Positions 24,332-33,481 of a stretch of DNA of 64,000 nucleotides are shown one piece after another. Made by a program: the position numbers and the translations under genes. This stretch comes from Streptomyces sp. B3I8 (GTDB lineage Bacteria > Actinomycetota > Actinomycetes > Streptomycetales > Streptomycetaceae). The stretch is taken from NCBI RefSeq assembly GCF_030816915.1, contig NZ_JAUSYN010000002.1, positions 7,143,501 through 7,207,500 of the forward strand, read 5' to 3'. Each line of letters opens with the position of its first letter. Within the stretch, counting starts at the first letter, position 1. Below the pieces are notes generated by a model that worked only from the letters and a program-made list of their open reading frames with translations, ran no database searches and was not told the origin of the DNA.

Positions 24332-25669
24332 TCAGTGGCCGAGCGTCGCGCGCAGCGAGGGCTGGAGCAGGTCGGCGTGGGCCCGCACCATGTCGTCGCA
24401 CAGGTCCCAGATGCGCTCCACGGGCAGCGTGGCCGCGGTCGCCGGGTCGGTCATGGCGGCCTGGCGGATCGAACGCGGGTCGTCCTCCAGGGCGGCCCGC
24501 ACCACCAGGTCGTTCATGCTCAGATACGTACGGTTCAGCGCGGCGCACTGGGCGGGCAGCGCCCCCACCCGCGTCGGCTGGACACCGCCGCCGTCCACCA
24601 GGCAGGGCACCTCGACGGTTCCGGAGGCGGGCAGGTTGTCGATCAGCCCCCGGTTCGGGACGTTGCCGTACACCGTGCGCGGGGTGCCCGTGGTGATGCT
24701 GTGGATGATCTGCGGGGCGTACTCCATCGTGCCCTCGACGGTGAGCGGTTCGCCCTTGTCGAGTGCGTCCCGCGTCCGCTCGTACTCGGCGACGTTCTCG
24801 TCGACGATGCCGAGGTAGGCCCCCACCGGCAGCCGCAGCCGCTCGATCTCGCTGTCGTGGTGCAGGTACCACGGCACGTACTCCGAGGAGTGCTCGCTCG
24901 TCTCGGTCGGGTAGAAGCCGAGCCGCCGGTACATGTCCACCCGTACCCGGCGCCGCAGTTGCGGGTCCTCGGCGATCAGCGCGTCCAGCTTCGGGTACAG
25001 GTCCGCCCCCTGGTGCTCCAGCCGCAGCAGCCACGCCTGGTGGTTGACGCCGGCGGCGCGGTAGGTGACCTCGTCGTAGGGGACGCCGAGCAGGTCGGAC
25101 AGGTCGCGGACGGTCCAGTACACCGAGTGGCACAGGCCGACGACACGTGTCAGTCCGGTGGCCTGCGTGAGGTACTGGACGTTCATCGCCATCGGGTTGG
25201 TGTAGTTGAGCAGCCAGGCGTCGGGGCACACCTCGGCGATGTCCTCGCCGAGCGACCTCAGCAGCGGGAAGGTGCGCAGCGCGCGGAAGATGCCGCCGAC
25301 GCCGAGGGTGTCGCCGATGGTCTGCCGCAGCCCGTACCGGGCCGGGATCTCGAAGTCGGTGCGGGTGGACTCCCGCATGCCGACCTGGACGATGTTGATG
25401 ACGAAGTCCGCGTCCGTCAGCGCCTCGCGCCGGTCGGCGTGCGCGGTGATCCGCGGCCGGGGGCCGCCCTCACCATCCTGTCCGGTGCGCTCGTCCGCGA
25501 TGTACTGGGCGGCGCCGCGCGCGGTGGCCAGGCGCTCGGGGTCGATGTCGTGCAGGGCGATGTGCGCGCCCCGCAGCTCGGGGAAGGCCAGCAGGTCGGC
25601 CAGGAGCCCCTGGGTGAACACGACGCTGCCCGCGCCGATGAACGCGATCTTCGGGGTGGTGAGGGACAT
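24332..25669 (-). CDS. GH4 family glycosidase, alpha-galactosidase (MelA)-like
   Basis: 445-residue cytosolic glycosidase of the unusual NAD- and metal-dependent family 4. N-terminal Rossmann motif FIGAGSVVFTQGL, the family segments NYTNPMAMNVQ, GLCHSVYWT (metal Cys in the alpha-glycosidase branch) and AAGVNHQAWLL. The CHS type of motif favours an alpha-galactosidase or alpha-galacturonidase over phospho-beta-glucosidases. Most downstream gene of a sugar ABC operon, 134 bases after the second permease, so it probably hydrolyses the imported oligosaccharide. Confidence 0.85.
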   Translation of the reverse strand: MSLTTPKIAFIGAGSVVFTQGLLADLLAFPELRGAHIALHDIDPERLATARGAAQYIADERTGQDGEGGPRPRITAHADRREALTDADFVINIVQVGMRESTRTDFEIPARYGLRQTIGDTLGVGGIFRALRTFPLLRSLGEDIAEVCPDAWLLNYTNPMAMNVQYLTQATGLTRVVGLCHSVYWTVRDLSDLLGVPYDEVTYRAAGVNHQAWLLRLEHQGADLYPKLDALIAEDPQLRRRVRVDMYRRLGFYPTETSEHSSEYVPWYLHHDSEIERLRLPVGAYLGIVDENVAEYERTRDALDKGEPLTVEGTMEYAPQIIHSITTGTPRTVYGNVPNRGLIDNLPASGTVEVPCLVDGGGVQPTRVGALPAQCAALNRTYLSMNDLVVRAALEDDPRSIRQAAMTDPATAATLPVERIWDLCDDMVRAHADLLQPSLRATLGH

Positions 25670-25802
25670 CAGGATTCTTCTCCGTTGCAGGCACCGGCGA
25701 AGCGGGCCTCGTTCGGGGTGGTCCGGGCGGCGCGAGGAGTGCCGCCGGGGAGGGACGGGTCGTAGGGGTGCGGCGGGTGACGAGGCCGTGCCTCGCGCGG
25801 GG

Positions 25803-26723
25803 TCATCCCTTCAGGCCGCTGGAGGTGATGGACTGGATGAAGGTCTTCTGCGCGGCGAGGAAGGCCAGCAGCACCGGGAGCACGGTGAGCACGTTGCCCG
25901 CCATGACCGCGGACCAGTGGGTGTGGTGCTGCCCCTGGAAGGTCGTCAGACCGAGTTGCAGCGTGTACTGGGTATCGTGGTTGATGGCGATCAGCGGCCA
26001 GCTCAGGTCGTTCCAGGTGGTGAGGAACGTCAGCACCGCCACCGTGCTCAGGGCCGGCCGGGACAGCGGCAGCACGATCGTGAACAGCACCCTCAGCCGC
26101 GAGCAGCCGTCGAGCCAGGCCGCCTCCTCCAGTTCCCTGGGCAGGGACAGGAAGAACTGGCGCAGCAGGAACACGGCGAACGGTGTCACCAGCGAGGGCA
26201 CGATCAGCGCGCCCAGGGAGTCGATCAGCCCCAGCCGTTTCATCACCAGAAACGTGGGGATCATCGTGAGCTGGAACGGGATCGCCATGGTGGCCAGCAT
26301 CAGCCCCAGCAGCAGCCGGGAGCCCGCGAACCGCATCCGGGCGAACGCGTAACCGCCCAGCGCCCCCAGCAGCAGGTTGGAGATCACCGCGGTGACCGAC
26401 ACGATCAGCGAGTTGGCGAACCAGCGCGGGAAGAGGGCGTTGCCGATGACGAACCGGTAGCCGTCCAGATGGATGCCCGAGGGCCACAGGGCGGGCGGGA
26501 ATCGGTTGATCTCCGCGTCGCTCATGACGGAGCTGAGCACCAGCCAGATCAGCGGCACGGCGAAGAGCAGGCACAGCGGCGCCAGCAGCAGGTGCCAGGC
26601 GCTGAACGGCAGTCGTCCGCGGCGCCGGCCGGTGCCGCTGACCGCCGTCGTCGTGCGCGCGGCGGCCGGGGAGGCCGGGGAGGGGAGAGGAGGGACGGAG
26701 GGGACGGAGGACGTGGCGGTCAT
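25803..26723 (-). CDS. Sugar ABC transporter permease (MalG/CUT1 type)
   Basis: 306-residue inner-membrane permease. About six helices, starting with FSAWHLLLAPLCLLFAVPLIW. The EAA loop is EEAAWLDGCSRLRVLFTIVLP. The N-terminus is a Ser/Pro-rich cytoplasmic tail. Its ATG overlaps the stop of the MalF-type gene by 4 bases. No ATPase gene is present in the cluster; Streptomyces sugar importers of this class commonly share the MsiK ATPase encoded elsewhere. Confidence 0.88.
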   Translation of the reverse strand: MTATSSVPSVPPLPSPASPAAARTTTAVSGTGRRRGRLPFSAWHLLLAPLCLLFAVPLIWLVLSSVMSDAEINRFPPALWPSGIHLDGYRFVIGNALFPRWFANSLIVSVTAVISNLLLGALGGYAFARMRFAGSRLLLGLMLATMAIPFQLTMIPTFLVMKRLGLIDSLGALIVPSLVTPFAVFLLRQFFLSLPRELEEAAWLDGCSRLRVLFTIVLPLSRPALSTVAVLTFLTTWNDLSWPLIAINHDTQYTLQLGLTTFQGQHHTHWSAVMAGNVLTVLPVLLAFLAAQKTFIQSITSSGLKG

Positions 26724-27691
26724 CGGGTGGCTCCTTGGATGCCGCGGCCGTTACGTGCCCGCAGTGCCCGGGCCAGCCGGGGCACCACGGCGAGAAGGAT
26801 CAGGGCGAGCGCCAGGGTGTAGGCGGCCGCGGCACCGTAACCGGCGGTGAAGTTCTTGAAGGCCTGCTCCCAGATGAAGTAGACGATGACCGAGGTGGAG
26901 CCCAGCGGCCCGCCCTTCGTCGTCACGTACACCAGGTCGAAGACCTGTAGTGCGTTGATGGTCTGCCACAGCAGCAGGAAGACCAGGACCGGGGTGATCG
27001 CGGGGAGGGTGACGTGGCGCAGCAGATGGCGGCGCCCGGCACCGTCCAGCCGGGCCGCCTCGATCAGCGAGGCCGGCACGTCCTGGAGGGCGGCGAGCAG
27101 TACCACCACGCAGAAGCCGGTGCCGCTCCACAGCGAGATCGCGATGAGCGCGTACAGCGCCTGGCCGGGGTCGGTGAGGAAGCCCTGGGGCGAGATGCCG
27201 AACGTGTGCAGCACGGAGTTGGCGGCGCCGAACTCCGGGTCGAGGATGAAGGAGAACAGCACGCCCTGCGCGGTGGCCGAGACCACGAACGGCACGAAGA
27301 CCAGCGTGCGGTACAGGCCGACCAGCCGGATCCTCCGGTTCAGCGCGAGCGCCAGCAGCAGCCCGAGACCGATGCTGAGCGGCACGTACAGCACCGTGTA
27401 CAGCAGGGTGCTGCGGACCGCCTCGGCGAAGTGCGGGTCCTGGGCGAGCGCGCGGTAGTTGTCCAGGCCGACCCAGCGGCTGGGGGTGACCAGGTCGTCG
27501 GCCTGGAACGACAGCAGCAGCGACCAGATGACCGGGACGACGCTCAGGCCGAGGATGACCAGGACCGAGGGCGAGATGAACGCCCAGGCGGTGGCGGACT
27601 CCCGGCGTCGGCGCCGGCGTACGGAGTTGGTGCGGGCGCCCTGCTTGTCGCCGCGGTCCGCGAGGGTGAGGGGAGTGGGTAGACGGGGCAT
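26720..27691 (-). CDS. Sugar ABC transporter permease (MalF/CUT1 type)
   Basis: 323-residue inner-membrane permease beginning with a basic segment and WAFISPSVLVILGLSVVPVIW. The EAA loop is around IEAARLDGAGRRHLLRHVTLP. It partners the MalG-type permease, with which it overlaps by 4 bases, and it lies 10 bases after the substrate-binding protein gene. Confidence 0.88.
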   Translation of the reverse strand: MPRLPTPLTLADRGDKQGARTNSVRRRRRRESATAWAFISPSVLVILGLSVVPVIWSLLLSFQADDLVTPSRWVGLDNYRALAQDPHFAEAVRSTLLYTVLYVPLSIGLGLLLALALNRRIRLVGLYRTLVFVPFVVSATAQGVLFSFILDPEFGAANSVLHTFGISPQGFLTDPGQALYALIAISLWSGTGFCVVVLLAALQDVPASLIEAARLDGAGRRHLLRHVTLPAITPVLVFLLLWQTINALQVFDLVYVTTKGGPLGSTSVIVYFIWEQAFKNFTAGYGAAAAYTLALALILLAVVPRLARALRARNGRGIQGATR

Positions 27692-27701
27692 GGTGGTCCT
27701 C

Positions 27702-29045
27702 TCAACGCGGGATGAGCAGGGCGGCGTTGGCTTCGTCCGCGCAGGTGCGCAGCGCCTTGGCCGGGGAGCTGCGGCCGAGGAGCACGGAGACGATCGCCTG
27801 GCCGAGTGCCTGGGAGATCTGCGGATAGGCGGGGTGCACCGGGCGGGCCCGGGCCGACTCCAGCGCCGCGGTGAACACGTGCAGTCCCTCGGTGTGTTTC
27901 TCCTGGGCCCGCCAGGCCGGCAGTGCCTCGGTGCTGCGGCTCAGCGGGAGGCTGCCTGCGTTGACGTCCCACCGCACGTCCTGTGCGGGCCGGGAGAGCC
28001 AGGTCACGAAGGTGCGGGCCGCCCGGACCCGGGCCGGGCCGTTGTCGAAGACCGTCCAGGTGTCGGGGCCCGAGATCGTCATCTGCTTGCCGCTGTACGT
28101 GGGCAGCGGCACCACGTGGTAGTCGATCTTCGCCTGGCGGATGTCGGGGAGCTGCCACGGCCCGGTGGGCACCATGCCCATCCGGCCGGAGTCGAAGACC
28201 TGGTACATCTGCTCGCTGCCCGGCTTGGGATCGATGTAGACGCTTTTGTCGCGGGCGAGCGCGGCGACCGTCTCCAGCGCCCTGGCCCCGGTGTCGGCGA
28301 AGCCGATGTGCTTGCCGTCCTCGGAGACGACGTCACCGCCCAGGTCCCAGATCATCGGCCACAGCCGCCACACGGTGTCCTCGTCGCCGACGCCGGGCCA
28401 GCCGGTGCCGAAGACGCCGCGGCCCGCGTCGGTCAGCTTGCGGGCGGTGGCGACGAACTCGTCCCAGCTCCAGCCCGCCTCGGGCAGCGGCAGCCCGGCA
28501 TCCCGGAACAGTTTCTTGTTGCACACCACGGCGAGCGCGTCGAGCAGCGCGGGCGCGGCCCGCACCTGCCCGTTGAGGGTGACCGCCGCCCGCGCCGGGG
28601 CCCAGAAGCTCTTCCACGGCACAGGGCCGTCGTGGAAGGTGTCGGTCAGGTCGACCACCGAGGGGCTGCGGGCCACGCTCGCCAGGTCGGAGCCGAAGAC
28701 GTAGGCGATGTCGGGGAAGGAGCCGGAGGCGAGGGCCGCGGTGATCTTCTGCAGCATGGCGTCGGCCAGCACGCCGCCGCCGGCGTCGACCCGGATGCCG
28801 GGGTGGGTGCGGTTGAACTCCGCCACCAGCTTCTCGATGGCGGCCCGGCCGGTGTCCGTCTGCCCGTGCCAGAGCTCGACCGTGACCCGGCCGTCGGCGC
28901 CGACCCCGTCGTGAGCGCCCGACCCGCAGCCGGCCAGGGCGGCGCCGGCGGCGGTGCCGAGGGCCAGGTGACCGCCCGTGCGCAGGAGAGTGCGGCGGGA
29001 CGGGCCGGCCGGTGGGCCGGACGGGCGGTGTGGGCTTGCGGCCAT
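27702..29045 (-). CDS. Extracellular sugar-binding lipoprotein of the ABC importer
   Basis: 447 residues. The N-terminus has SRRTLLRTGGHLALG followed by a lipobox LAGC, so it may leave by the Tat route and be lipid-anchored. The SBP_bac family 1 fold follows: VTVELWHGQTDTGRAAIEKL, VAEFNRTHPGIRVD, and a WSWDEFVATARKLTDAG segment. It binds an oligosaccharide and hands it to the two permeases. Start ATG at 29045 after GGGAGC. The specific sugar is unknown; the nearby GH4 and GH114 enzymes suggest alpha-linked galactose or galactosamine oligomers. Confidence 0.87.
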   Translation of the reverse strand: MAASPHRPSGPPAGPSRRTLLRTGGHLALGTAAGAALAGCGSGAHDGVGADGRVTVELWHGQTDTGRAAIEKLVAEFNRTHPGIRVDAGGGVLADAMLQKITAALASGSFPDIAYVFGSDLASVARSPSVVDLTDTFHDGPVPWKSFWAPARAAVTLNGQVRAAPALLDALAVVCNKKLFRDAGLPLPEAGWSWDEFVATARKLTDAGRGVFGTGWPGVGDEDTVWRLWPMIWDLGGDVVSEDGKHIGFADTGARALETVAALARDKSVYIDPKPGSEQMYQVFDSGRMGMVPTGPWQLPDIRQAKIDYHVVPLPTYSGKQMTISGPDTWTVFDNGPARVRAARTFVTWLSRPAQDVRWDVNAGSLPLSRSTEALPAWRAQEKHTEGLHVFTAALESARARPVHPAYPQISQALGQAIVSVLLGRSSPAKALRTCADEANAALLIPR

Positions 29046-29309
29046 GGGTGCTCCCGGGGAGACGCGGAACGGTGTGGATGTCCCGGGCCTCGGGGGCGTC
29101 ACGGACGCCGGGGGCCGGGCGGGACATCACGGGAAGGAGGTACCGGCACGGCGGCGGTGTGGGGGTACTGCGCGGTGCGGGGCGAAGAGAGGTGGGGTGG
29201 GGCTGCGTGGGTGGGGCGGGGCCCGTCGGCGCACCGCGATCCGCGGAGTCCGGTGCGCCGGGCGGGGCGGCGGTACGCCCGGAAGGGCGCCCGCCGCGGT
29301 AGGGGTCCG

Positions 29310-30164
29310 TCAGCAGGTCTGGCGTACGTAACCGCTGCTGCCGGGGGCGGAGACGTCGACGTCGCGCAGGACGATGCTCAGCCGGTCACCGAACTGGGAG
29401 CAGGCCTTGTTCAGGTTGGCCTTCTTGTACTCGATGACGACGACGTGGTCGTCGTAGGCGTCGGCGTAGTCCCCGCACTCGCCGTACTCCGCGCACTCCT
29501 CGGCGACGGCGAAGTCCGTGCCCATCTCCGCGTGCGCGGAGGCGAGTTCGGCGGTGTTCTTCTGCCCGATCGCCAGGCCCTTGGCGTGGGCGTGGGCGGA
29601 GAGCAGCTTCATGAACGCCTTGGCGTTGGACTCGCTGATCAGGTTCGTGCGGTCGAAGGTGTCCAGGTTGTCCGGTTCGACGGCGTCGAAGCCCTTGCCG
29701 GCGCAGGAGTCGATCCAGGTGTCGACGTGGTCGGCGATCCGCTGCCGCTTGTCGGCGGTGCGGATGTCGAGCATCGCCTCGCCCCAGTCCTCGTCGTACA
29801 CCACCTTGCCGTTCGCGTCCTTCAGGAGCAGGTCGCCCCACTCGTTCTCGGCGCCGGGCTGCGCCTGGAACGCGTTGACGTAGCAGATGTTGTACAGGCC
29901 CTTCGCCGGGGAGGCGCCGTGGTCACGGCTGACCACCTTCACCCCGGTGGGCGGAGTGTAGGGCTCGCCGATCTGATAGTCGAAGTTCGCGTGTACGGGG
30001 GGCAGTTTCACGGACGCCGCCGTGGAGGCGCCGGCCTTGGCGGTGGCGGCCGCCGTCGTGGAGGCACCGGCCGTGCTGCACGCCAGCAGCGGACACAGGA
30101 CCGCCGCGGTGGCCGCCCCGACCAGGGCGCGCCTGCGGAATCGTGGGTGAGAAGTGTGGGGCAT
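29310..30164 (-). CDS. Secreted GH114-like endo-alpha-1,4-polygalactosaminidase
   Basis: 284 residues with a lipoprotein-like or Sec signal (basic start, VLCPLLACSTAGA). The mature part is the TIM-barrel of the GH114/TM1410 family: FDYQIGEPYTPPTGVKVV, YNICYVNAFQAQPG, and GFDAVEPDNLDTFD with acidic residues at the end of strand 4. Known members cut alpha-1,4-linked galactosamine polymers such as those in fungal walls. It has a 264-base gap to the sugar-binding protein gene and reads in the same direction. A GGAG site lies 7 bases upstream of the ATG. Confidence 0.8.
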   Translation of the reverse strand: MPHTSHPRFRRRALVGAATAAVLCPLLACSTAGASTTAAATAKAGASTAASVKLPPVHANFDYQIGEPYTPPTGVKVVSRDHGASPAKGLYNICYVNAFQAQPGAENEWGDLLLKDANGKVVYDEDWGEAMLDIRTADKRQRIADHVDTWIDSCAGKGFDAVEPDNLDTFDRTNLISESNAKAFMKLLSAHAHAKGLAIGQKNTAELASAHAEMGTDFAVAEECAEYGECGDYADAYDDHVVVIEYKKANLNKACSQFGDRLSIVLRDVDVSAPGSSGYVRQTC

Positions 30165-30321
30165 CTCCTGCGCTCCAGAGGATGTGGGGGCACGTCCCCG
30201 CCTCGGACCCCGGCTCCGCGCGGAAGTCCTGGCGACTCAGTCCGGACTTACGGCGCAGGGCCGTGCTACCGGCTGGGCGTACCTCTGACGCCGGGTGCTC
30301 GACCCAGGCGTTGCATGGAGT

Positions 30322-30336
30322 AAAGCGAGCAGCTTT
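30322..30336. promoter_or_regulatory. AAAGC-N5-GCTTT inverted repeat
   Basis: Inverted repeat in the divergent region between GH114 and the DeoR regulator gene. Candidate operator. Confidence 0.35.
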
Positions 30337-30358
30337 CGCCATGTCAACAGATCGAACA

Positions 30359-30373
30359 TGCGCACTTTGCGCA
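30359..30373. promoter_or_regulatory. TGCGCA-N3-TGCGCA repeat
   Basis: Two identical hexamers, each a palindrome, 3 bases apart, in the same divergent region. Candidate DeoR operator. Confidence 0.4.
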
Positions 30374-30486
30374 CATGGTCATGGTGCTGTGGGCCTCGTG
30401 GCGGACCCGCGCCCGCCGCCGACCGCCCGTATACCAGGCAGAAAGGTGGATGTCGGGTCGGCGTACGGCGGTCTATGCTTCCTCGC

Positions 30487-31260
30487 ATGCTGAAGACCGA
30501 GCGTCATGCGCGCATACTTGAGCATGTGTCCGCGCGTGGTGCCATGGACGTGACCGAGCTGTCCCGGCTGCTCAAGGTCTCGGGAGCCACCATCCGGCGC
30601 GACCTGCAACAGCTCAGCCGACAGAACCTGCTGCGCCGCACGCACGGGGGAGCGGTACTGGGTGGCGCGGCGCTGCGCGGTGCGGGACCCGAGCTCCCGG
30701 TCCCGCACCGCAGCGGGCACCGCCGCGCCGAGAAGCAGGCCATCGCGCGGGCCGCGGCCGAACTCGTGCCCGAGGGCGCGGTGGTGGGGATGACGGGTGG
30801 CACCACCGTCACCGAGATCGCCCGGGTGCTGGCCGCGCGCGGCCGCGTCACGATCGTGACCAACGCGGTCAACATCGCCGCCGAGATGGTGCCGCACAAG
30901 GACGTCACCCTGGTCGTCGTGGGCGGCTCCGCCCGCACCGAGAGCTACGAACTCGTGGGCCCCATCGCCGAGAAGACACTCGCCGACCACCACACCGACG
31001 TCACCTTCCTCGGCGTGGACGGCGTCGGCGCGGCCCACGGATGCACGACGCACGACCAGTTGGAGGCGGCCACCGACAGGGCGTTCCTCGCCAGCAGCGA
31101 CCGCACGGTCGTGGTTGCCGACCATTCGAAGATCGGCCGGGTCACCTTCGCGAAGATCTGCCCACTGCGTGACATCGACCGCCTGGTCACCGACGCCGCC
31201 GCACCTCAGGCCGTCCTCGCGGACATCATGGACGCGGGCGTGGCGGTGACGGTGGTGTGA
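30487..31260 (+). CDS. DeoR-family transcriptional regulator
   Basis: 257 residues. N-terminal winged helix (RHARILEHVSARGAMDVTELS, GATIRRDLQQL) and a C-terminal DeoR effector domain with GGTTVTEIARVL and FLGVDGVGAAHG, which binds sugar phosphates. It is transcribed away from the GH114/ABC/GH4 genes and is the natural candidate to control them. The ATG at 30487 starts exactly at the usual MLKTERH; another ATG lies 12 bases upstream. Confidence 0.88.
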   Translation: MLKTERHARILEHVSARGAMDVTELSRLLKVSGATIRRDLQQLSRQNLLRRTHGGAVLGGAALRGAGPELPVPHRSGHRRAEKQAIARAAAELVPEGAVVGMTGGTTVTEIARVLAARGRVTIVTNAVNIAAEMVPHKDVTLVVVGGSARTESYELVGPIAEKTLADHHTDVTFLGVDGVGAAHGCTTHDQLEAATDRAFLASSDRTVVVADHSKIGRVTFAKICPLRDIDRLVTDAAAPQAVLADIMDAGVAVTVV

Positions 31261-31506
31261 GGACGGGGCGTCGGACGCGCTGCCCCGTGGGGTCCGAGTC
31301 GCCCGGTGCCCGGTGCCCGGTGCCCGGGCCGGGCCGGGGCGTCGGCGGACCGCTGGTGCGGCAGCTCGACGGCGGCCGGGGCCGGGACGGGGGCGGGCCC
31401 GCACCGGCACGACCGGTGCCGACATAGACGCAGGACTCCCGACCGGCATATCGTTCACCGGCCGCGAGCGGTTTCTTCCGTTCTTGTCCATGGGGGGCCA
31501 GCCATC

Positions 31507-32280
31507 ATGTCCGCATCCAGTGAGCCGGGTCCGGGACCGGCGGAACCACCCACGGCACCGGGGGCGCGCGCGCGGGCCGTGCCGCTCGCGAAGCCGGCGA
31601 GGCCGGGCGGGGCGTCCTCCGTCCTGCTCGCCGTCGCCGTCGCGGGACTCGCCCTCGTGGCCGCCACCGATCTGCTGAGCGTCTTCGCCGGAGTGCGGCT
31701 GCGGGGCGTGGTCGACGGGGACACCGACTTCCTCACGGCGCCGCAGCAGGAACTGGACGACGCGGCCTCCTTCTACGACTCGGTCGCCCGCTACCAGGTC
31801 ATCGCCTACGTGCCCTGTGCGATCGCCTTCGTGGCCTGGTTCTTTCACATGCGTCGCCTGACCGGCCCGCTCGCCCCCGACCGTTTCCGGCACGGGCCCG
31901 GATGGGCCGTCGCGGCCTGGTTGATCCCGTTCGCCAACTTCCTGCTGCCCTACCGCGTCGCCACCGACATGTGGCGGGCCGCCACCCCGCTGCCCTCCGA
32001 GGGGACGCCGTACCGGGAACGCCTGTGGCCGATACGCCTGTGGTGGGCCCTGTTCGTACTCGGCATCCTCTACAACCGGGTGGCCGGGACCAAGTACGAC
32101 GATGCCGAGACGCTGACGGACATCGACTCAGGAGTGGCGCAGTACATGGTCGCCGACGCGCTCAACATCGTCGCCGCGGCCGCCGCCGTGCATTTCGCCG
32201 TGCGGCTGACCCGGATGCAGCGCCGCAAGGCGGCCGAGGGGCCCCGCCCCGCCCCGCCGTTCACCGGCGCGCCGCTCTGA
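31507..32280 (+). CDS. DUF4328 membrane protein
   Basis: 257 residues with about four membrane helices (VLLAVAVAGLALVAATDLL, YVPCAIAFVAWFFHM, GPGWAVAAWLIPFANFLLP, LWWALFVLGILYN). The run WLIPFANFLLPYRVATDMW and the order of helices match DUF4328. Pro/Ala-rich cytoplasmic N-terminus. Function unknown. GGGGGG upstream of the ATG could act as ribosome site. Confidence 0.8.
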   Translation: MSASSEPGPGPAEPPTAPGARARAVPLAKPARPGGASSVLLAVAVAGLALVAATDLLSVFAGVRLRGVVDGDTDFLTAPQQELDDAASFYDSVARYQVIAYVPCAIAFVAWFFHMRRLTGPLAPDRFRHGPGWAVAAWLIPFANFLLPYRVATDMWRAATPLPSEGTPYRERLWPIRLWWALFVLGILYNRVAGTKYDDAETLTDIDSGVAQYMVADALNIVAAAAAVHFAVRLTRMQRRKAAEGPRPAPPFTGAPL

Positions 32281-32298
32281 GACCCACCGCGCGGCACA

Positions 32299-32334
32299 CA
32301 GGGACCGGTCACCCCAGAGGGCGACCGGTCCCTG
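32299..32334. terminator. Terminator between DUF4328 and GAPDH genes
   Basis: Perfect 12-bp stem CAGGGACCGGTC (32299-32310) with 32323-32334, 12-base loop, between convergent genes. Confidence 0.75.
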
Positions 32335-32351
32335 CCTGTCGTACGGTGTGC

Positions 32352-33350
32352 TCAGCCGGCGGCGAGCAACTGCAGTGTGTCGATGACGCGGTGGGAGAAA
32401 CCCCACTCGTTGTCGTACCAGGCGACCACCTTGATGTGGCGGCCGTCGACGCGGGTGAGTGCCGAGTCGAAGATCGCCGAGGCCGGGTTGCCGGTGATGT
32501 CGGAGGAGACCAGCGGGTCCTCCGAGTACTCGAGGATCCCGGCGAGCGGCCCCTCGGCCGCCTCCCGGTACGCCGCCAGCACCTCGTCACGGGTCACGTC
32601 GCGCGCGACCGTCGTGTTGAGCTCGACGATCGAACCCACCGGTACCGGCACCCGGATCGAGTCGCCCGACAGCTTGCCCTCGAGGTTCGGCAGCACCAGG
32701 CCGATCGCCTTGGCGGCGCCCGTGGTGGTCGGCACGATGTTCACCCCGGCGGCGCGGGCGCGGCGGGGGTCGCGGTGCGGCCCGTCCTGGAGGTTCTGCT
32801 CCTGCGTGTAGGCGTGCACGGTGGTCATGAACCCGTGCTCCACACCGGCGAGTTCGTCGAGCACCGAGGCCAGCGGCGCGAGCGCGTTGGTGGTGCACGA
32901 GGCGTTGGAGACGACGGTGTGCGCCGCCGGGTCGTACGCCTCGGTGTTGACGCCGTAGGCGAGTGTCACGTCGGCGCCCGCCGACGGGGCGCTGACGAGC
33001 ACCTTGCGCGCACCGGCGGTCAGGTGGACACGCGCGGCCTCGGCCGAGGTGAAGCGGCCGGTGGCCTCCAGCACCAGGTCGACGCCCAGCTCCGACCAGG
33101 GCAGCTTCGCCGGCTCCCGCTCGGCGAGTACCTTGATGCGGTGGCCGTCCACCACCAGCGTGTTGCCGTCGACGCTCACCGGGCGGCCGAGCCGGCCGGC
33201 GGCGGTGTCGAAGGCGAGCAGCCGGGCGAGCGTGGCGGGCTCGGTGAGGTCGTTGACGGCGACGACCTCCAGGTCGCCGCCGCGCTCCAGCAGTGCACGC
33301 AGCACGTTGCGTCCGATGCGGCCGAATCCGTTGATGGCGATGCGAGTCAT
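32352..33350 (-). CDS. gap: Glyceraldehyde-3-phosphate dehydrogenase
   Basis: 332-residue cytosolic GAPDH. N-terminal INGFGRIGRN, the catalytic cysteine in SNASCTTNALAPL, and the C-terminal YDNEWGFSHRVIDTL. Converts glyceraldehyde 3-phosphate to 1,3-bisphosphoglycerate with NAD(P). It is not in a glycolytic gene cluster: the neighbours are a GlxA-type regulator and DUF4328, so it may be a second, specialised copy (inference). Confidence 0.93.
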   Translation of the reverse strand: MTRIAINGFGRIGRNVLRALLERGGDLEVVAVNDLTEPATLARLLAFDTAAGRLGRPVSVDGNTLVVDGHRIKVLAEREPAKLPWSELGVDLVLEATGRFTSAEAARVHLTAGARKVLVSAPSAGADVTLAYGVNTEAYDPAAHTVVSNASCTTNALAPLASVLDELAGVEHGFMTTVHAYTQEQNLQDGPHRDPRRARAAGVNIVPTTTGAAKAIGLVLPNLEGKLSGDSIRVPVPVGSIVELNTTVARDVTRDEVLAAYREAAEGPLAGILEYSEDPLVSSDITGNPASAIFDSALTRVDGRHIKVVAWYDNEWGFSHRVIDTLQLLAAG

Positions 33351-33481
33351 GAGTGTTCAATCCCTCCGTGGTTCACCACCAGACTCGCGCGCCGCGCCCG
33401 CGCGGGACAGCGGCTGGATCGCCACGGTCCGCAAGGATCGTGCCAGGCCGGAGGACGGGCCGGGATCGGGAGCCGCGCGGC

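Noticed and set aside
31298..31335. Tandem GCCCGGT repeats
   Set aside because: A short GC run between genes, about four units; no sign of function.
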